NCBI GenBank assembly: GCA_016110215.1
Contig: JADWQD010000037.1
Location: 1-25,575, forward strand
DNA from: Capronia americana
Taxonomy: Eukaryota; Ascomycota; Eurotiomycetes; Chaetothyriales; Herpotrichiellaceae
DNA length: 25,575 nt
Reading direction: 5' to 3'
Of the stretch, positions 20,490-25,575 are shown one piece after another (the stretch's first letter is position 1; every line of letters begins with the position of its first letter). The translations under genes were made by a program, and so were the position numbers. The notes under the pieces are model-generated. The model saw nothing but the letters and a program-made list of their open reading frames with translations. It was not told the origin of the DNA and ran no database searches.

Positions 20490-20990
20490 TATAAAGTAGT
20501 AAGCTTTCGTTATTATATCGGGTAACGGGCGGTATAGGTAGAGATACACCGGTTATTACTTTTTATATTAAGCTAATAGTAGTTTAAGTAGATAGATTCT
20601 ATTTCTTTAGGAAAAATTATATTATTCTATAGCTTTAGCTCTATAAATAATTATTTATTAACCTTTAAAACCTCTATATATTACTTACCTTCTTTCTACT
20701 AATCGCTTATTAAGTTAGTTCTCGGTAAGGTTAATTTTATATTAGGTATAATCTTATATATACCTTTTATTTAGTTATATATAACTAGTAACTAGAAATA
20801 TTATATTACTATATAATTAACTATATATCTTAGGACCGCTTAGTCTCTAGACTACCTCCCTAATAGTGTTTAATAAGTATAGTCGTCCTTAGCTTATAAG
20901 TTAAGATAATACTACTAATTATCGCCGGGAGTAGGCCTATTTCCGCCGGAGGGCCTTTAATAAGCGGTGATATAACTAGTAGTTAAGTGC
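20490..20990. other. Spacer between the 68-bp array and family U right copy
   Basis: No gene recognised. A perfect TATAAATAATTATTTAT palindrome lies at 20642-20658. The + frame used by the downstream relic meets a TGA near 20974, which bounds that gene upstream. GC-richer words (cgccgggagtaggcc, near 20923) appear toward the right. Confidence 0.5.
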
Positions 20991-20999
20991 TATATTATC

Positions 21000-23900
21000 T
21001 ATCTATATATAATTATAGTAAGGTAAGGCGATTATTAAGTTTAGTCTTAAGACTAAGTAGTCTCCGCCTATATAACCCGCCGTCGGACTATATATTTAAG
21101 GCGTAACTCTCTCTATTAATATACTTAATATATAAGGATAGTAATAATTTATTAAGGTTAATAAGTACTATACTCTATACAACGATAATCTAGCCGACGA
21201 TAATCCTATCCTTATACCCTCACTCACCGTTAGGCAGCCGATTAATAATCCCGCGCTATCCCCTTAACTATCGCCCGCGTCTTTAGTCTTAGGGGCCACT
21301 TTATTACCTGTCCTCCCCCCTACTCCTTAACCTCCTCCTATACTCTCCCGCTATAGTAATATTTATAGTTAGGTTCACGCTTACCCGGGGTCTAGTTACT
21401 TCTAATTAGGCCCTTTATATTCGCCTTCACGTACCGTCTCCGCCGCTAGTCGCTCGAGCCGTCTAGCTAATATACTATCGTCTTATAATAGTTAAAGTCT
21501 ATCCGTCCCCTCTTATCGACCGTCCCCTCCACCTAAATATACGGCTACACCTAATCCTCCTACTCTAGCTTCACTCCTAGAGACACCTCCTTTAGACGGT
21601 GCTCCCCTCCTCGGGTCTCCTTACCCTAGCGACGGAGTAGAAATATCCGGAGGGGAATTTAAGTCGAAATAATTATACTAGTCTCCTATATCTAATAACC
21701 TTAAGGTATAGGCCGCCTATAATCTTAACTATACTATAACCCGGCTATATTAGTAGCTTTAGGGCGGTTTTAACGGCTACTTAATCGCTACCTACGCCGA
21801 GTAGTATAGCTATTATATAAATAACCCTAGTATTAACTATATACCCTTAGCCGACCTCTTTATAAATAATAACTTCTTATTAGTCCTTAGGTTAAAGGAG
21901 ATTCTAAAACCTAAGTAACTATACTATCGAGAGATACCTTAACCTAACTAGTAGCGGGCGAAATTCTATAGTACTCGGCGCGGCTAGCGTCGTTAATATT
22001 ATTCCTTATATATATATCTCTATACTAAGGAGATATAAAAGGCTATTCCTAACGTCGCCTTTAATATTAATAATTTCCTTAAATTCGCTAGTTTACTATA
22101 TATCGCTTAATAAGGTATTTAGTACTAACCGGCTATATAGATTAAGTAGAATATTATTACCGATATATATATTAAATCTAACGTCTTTTATAATAGTGAG
22201 GATCCTAATAATACTCCCCGCTATATAGTAGCTCTTCTCCGTAATATCCCCTATTTCTTTCTTAGTCGGCTAGTAGGTACCTCTAAAGTAACTATATATA
22301 TCCTCTTTCCCTATCTCCCTACTTTACGAGATAATAGTAAGTTTAATACGCTTACCTAAGAGTAACTTACCCGGTGGCTTAACTAGATATTCTATCCCGC
22401 CGTTTATTAGAATATATCGATATATATATCCTAGTACCTAACGGCGAGCTATTATTAGGCCCTCGCTATTTTATAGGCGTATTAAGTAGAGGGTTAAAAG
22501 GTTAAGACCGGTAGTTACGCGAGTTAATAAAGTATTAGCTACTATTTTTAGCTTAAGTATCTAGCTAATATTTAGGCCGCTATTCTTAACTATATTAATA
22601 CGCCCGATCTTTAAAACTTTTAAGAACCTTAACTCTTCTTCTCGACTAAAGGTACTAAGCTTTAATTTAAGACTTTTCCGACTCGCCTAACTCTTTACTA
22701 TACTATAAAGGACTTTTAGCTATACCTCGACCGGATATTTAACCGAGATTTTATTTACTATAAGCGCCTCTATATTAATATCGGTAAAGAGATCTATTCT
22801 TTAGCGGCTCTCCTTTACTATTAAGCGGTCGGGCTTAACTAAGAGCCTTAGGTCTACTTCTAGCGCCGGTATTACCTTAAATACTATATCCGCGAGATAT
22901 ATAATTAGCGATCTCCGCCCGTTAACGGACCTAGCTAGCGATACTATACCTAAAATATACTATATAATATATATACCTTAACTAGTGTTACTCCTTAACG
23001 GTTTCGCCTCCGCGCCGGGGGACTAATTTACTTATAATTCTATAGCTTAATAAAAGAGGTTTAGAACACTATAAAACTAATATCTTTTAAGAATAACGCT
23101 CTAGAAGAATTAGCCCTTAATTTACTTATTCTCCGCGGTATTTAGAACTCTCTTAGTAGCTATTATTATTTACTTAATATAGTATATAATATTTACTATA
23201 TAAGTAAGCGGCGGGTATACTATTCTCTTCGCGACTTATAATAAAAGTTATTTAGAATCCGTAAAGAATATCGGATTATATAGCCCCTCTTTCTCGCCCT
23301 TCTTAACCGACTTTCCTTAGAGCTATATAATTATCTTAAGATTATTCTTACTAATAGTTTATTATATATATAGCTTATCTAGACTTATATCTATCTCGAC
23401 TTCCTTTAGTGTAGTGCCGATAAATTTATAACCGAGTTTAAGTATCTCTATATATAGTCTAATTAAGAGCTTATAATATAGGAGTAAATAAAGATAATAG
23501 CTATATTCTTATAATATCTCCGCTATATCTTCAGCGGCTATTAGCTCTTATAAGAGTCCGCCCTCTAGTAGAGTCGGCGGGAGGCCCGTTATAATTATAA
23601 TATCGGTGCTAGACGTTATTACTAGTTTAGACTAGGGTTTTATAATATATTACTCCGGTATAAGTACGCCTAGTTTAAACTATATATTAACTAGGCTAAG
23701 CTTATCTTTCGTCCTATAATTATTAACTATATACTTTTCAGTAACTTAATTCTCCGGGGACGGTATCTACACTATAGCGGGCTTATTTAAAACTTTATTA
23801 TCTATATCTAGCTTATTAACTACACCCTTAGTTAGGTCCGTAATTTTAGCTAGATTAATAATATTATTATCCGTAATCAGCTTCTTAAATAAATAATATA

Positions 23901-24600
23901 TATTATTCTTCGCTAATTTCGGATTAATATATTGTCCTCACTAGATAAGGGCGAGATTTATCCTAACTATTATAAGGAAGTAATAGAAGGGCTTAAACTA
24001 TTCTCCGTTTAGTACTTTAGTATAATTATAGTGGAGTTAGTGTATACTATCTCTAGTAATCGCTCCCTATATAACCCGCCTATTAAGCTACAGCGACGCC
24101 TCTTTAATTAAGGCGACGGGTAGGAATAAAAGTACTAGGACGCTAAGGACTTTTATATTCTATACTAGTATGCTGTTAATAGCCTTTACGCCCACCTTAG
24201 TGTTAACTACACTATTATTCAGTATTTTTAGTAGCTCTTTTAGCGCGTATTATTCGCCTATTACTAGCTACTTCTTATCTCTTATTCCGCCGGTCTTCTC
24301 TAGTATAGTAAAAATAGTTATAAATAGATATAGTATATAATCCGACTTACTTATTATAACGCTATTATTAAACCTTACCTCCTATAGGAGGAATAGGTCT
24401 AGGCTAAGAAAAATATATTAGAAGGCTAGCCGCCTATATTTCTCCGCGAGATTAATTAGAATATTAAGTAATAGCGTAATTAGCTTATAAGGTAAAGTTA
24501 AGCCGTTATATAGTCCTTATTATAGTCCTATTCTAGAGTAAATTTAGGTCTTATCTCTTACTAGAAATAAAATCCTATAGGTCTTAGAGCCGCTATATAC
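21000..24600 (+). pseudogene. Family U, right copy, about 0.9 kb from the telomere
   Basis: One frame (codons at 21181 and every third base) runs to about 24600 without detected indels, broken by TAA/TAG. The N-terminal 21180-21660 is Pro/Ser-rich and probably disordered (LLPVLPPTP, SAASRSSRR). Shared landmarks, with * for stop, are NF*EP*LFFSTKGTKL*FK (22615-22671), YINIGKEIYSLA (22771-22806), EP*VYF*RRYYLKYY (near 22846-22887), DFL*CSADKFITEFK (23398-23442), KIIAIFL*YLRYIFSGY*LL (about 23487-23546), SAL**SRRE, RLGFYNILLRYKY, and NRSLYNPPIKLQRRLF (24058-24105). The left copy has the same series. RIP usually needs long, highly similar duplicates, and these two copies are much too diverged, so each probably had closer partners elsewhere. 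From memory this resembles a large uncharacterised ascomycete protein; no biochemical role is known to me. The true start and stop are not identifiable. Confidence 0.8.
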
Positions 24601-24759
24601 CCCGTAAAGTAATTACTCTTCTATTATAATATTACTCTATTAGTAGTTATAAATAATTATTTATTATATTCGGTGAAGTAATTACTTATTATATCCCGTA
24701 AAGTAATTACTCTTTTATTATAATATTACCCTATTAGTGGCTATAAATAATTATTTATA
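24601..24759. repeat. 94-bp direct repeat pair ending in palindromes
   Basis: Copies begin at 24601 and 24695 with cccgtaaagtaattactctt and each ends with the palindrome (24648-24664 and 24742-24759). A third partial copy of the start, cggtgaagtaattactt, lies at about 24671. The repeat follows the 3' end of family U right copy, so it may be its 3' flank. Confidence 0.85.
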
Positions 24760-24960
24760 GTATACTTATCTATATTAGATAGGTAATTTATACTACTACA
24801 CTAAATATATCTATTAACTATTAAGGGGCTTACTAGTTCTATCGCCCTATAACTACCCCTTAGTCTAGGCGGATACCTATATCTATACCGCTATTTTATC
24901 TACTTCTCTTCCCCCCTATACCTAGACCTCTACCTTATCCTATAGTCTTTATAGTATATC
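24760..24960. other. Pyrimidine-rich subtelomeric spacer
   Basis: Nothing coding. C/T-rich segments such as cttctcttcccccctatacc near 24904 mark the + strand. CpA is still rare. Confidence 0.4.
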
Positions 24961-25450
24961 TTTTATCCTCTAGCTTTAGAATATAAGTGACCTTTCCCCT
25001 TATAGTAACTGAGTGCCACCCTATTAAGTCTAGTAAGTATATAAAAAAGTAGCTGTATTAATATTAGGGCGTGCTGAAAGCTCTTAAGGGGCGGCGATAC
25101 CGATAGTAGACTTAACCTTATCACCGGACCGGCCGTATAAGAAGACGGGGCGCGCGGCGCTAACACTAGTTAACTCGCGTCTAGAGACGGGACCCGGGCG
25201 TTAGAGCGTATTATAGGCCGACCCTAATATACGCCTACTTCGGTCGGCGGGCGCGGTGGCGACACCGGGTTATAGCGACGCCCTAATAAGAGCGATCCTT
25301 ATAAATAATTATACGCGTAAGGCGGGTGGGCCGGTAGATATATTAAGTAGCCCTCCGGCGGTCGAGAGGCCTATTAATAGCTAGGTGGGGGCGGGCGATA
25401 ATAGAGCGTCTAGTCCTAATAGTAAGTAGTTTATATTCTAAATACTATAG
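24961..25450. other. GC-richer, weakly RIPped telomere-proximal block
   Basis: Composition changes sharply: CpG-rich words (ggcgcgcggcgc, cggcgggcgcggtggcg) appear, and TpG and CpA occur in normal contexts (gtgctgaaag, gtagctgta). G outnumbers C on the + strand near the telomere (aggtgggggcgggcg). A half palindrome ataaataattat lies at 25301-25312. A 67-codon minus-strand frame (25166-24963) exists but looks accidental. This is probably unique or telomere-associated sequence that escaped RIP. Confidence 0.6.
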
Positions 25451-25451
25451 C

Positions 25452-25575
25452 TTAGGGTTAGGGTTAGGTTAGGGTTAGGGTTAGGTTAGGGTTAGGGTTA
25501 GGTTAGGGTTAGGGTTAGGGTTAGGGTTAGGGTTAGGGTTAGGGTTAGGGTTAGGGTTAGGGTTAGGGTTAGGGT
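25452..25575 (+). repeat. Telomere (TTAGGG)n with ordered TTAGG variants at its base
   Basis: From 25452 the pattern is two TTAGGG then one TTAGG, three times (to 25502), followed by twelve uninterrupted TTAGGG units to 25574. The G-rich strand runs to the right end, so this is the chromosome terminus. The repeat contains no CpA or TpG on either strand, so RIP cannot alter it. Confidence 0.98.

Noticed and set aside
24963..25166. 67-codon minus-strand open frame
   Set aside because: It lies in a noncoding-looking subtelomeric block, has no recognisable motif or neighbours, and is the length expected by chance where RIP stops are few.
1..25575. tRNA or rRNA genes
   Set aside because: No tRNA cloverleaf arms or conserved rRNA stretches were seen; heavy RIP would also mask them.

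Overview
This window is the end of a chromosome arm of a filamentous ascomycete (Pezizomycotina-type fungus). It finishes in (TTAGGG)n at 25452-25575 with the G-rich strand running outward. Almost all of it has been rewritten by repeat-induced point mutation (RIP): CpA and TpG are nearly missing, TpA is in large excess, CpG is untouched, and every long reading frame is broken by TAA/TAG only. Intact ORFs are therefore almost absent, but reading TAA/TAG as former Gln/Trp codons recovers long collinear frames. All frames I could recover lie on the + strand and point toward the telomere. No host species can be named from the sequence.

Layout, left to right. 1-140 is AT-rich. 360-1540 has two weakly supported coding relics. 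1690-4850 is a RIP-killed copy of a large uncharacterised protein (family U, left copy). 4860-6050 is noncoding, with simple repeats, short hairpin (MITE-like) elements and a 60-bp tandem array. 6061-10930 is one about 4.9-kb frame encoding an SNF2-family helicase-like ATPase with its motifs recognisable, carrying three hairpin elements. 11043-11900 is another relic frame that runs into short tandem repeats. 12140-13050 and 13285-14105 are two diverged tandem paralogues (genes A and B), less RIP-damaged, sharing an intron position. 14153-14356 is a 4 x 51-bp array. 15160-20204 is a large multi-exon gene relic (gene C, about 1,490 codons, family unknown) whose exon phases can be rejoined across eight or more short introns. 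20282-20486 is a 3 x 68-bp array. 21000-24600 is the right copy of family U, about 0.9 kb from the telomere tract. 24601-24759 is a repeat pair, 24960-25450 a GC-richer, nearly RIP-free subtelomeric block, then the telomere.

A palindrome, TAAATAATTATTTA, recurs through the right half. In genes A, B and C it (or a close variant) sits at a nearly fixed place inside short introns, between a GTAAGT-like donor and a CTAAC/CTAAT-like branch point. This introner-like arrangement and the two family U copies are the most interesting contents. None of the protein genes here can be functional as they stand. The region is best read as a silenced subtelomere made of formerly multicopy genes.
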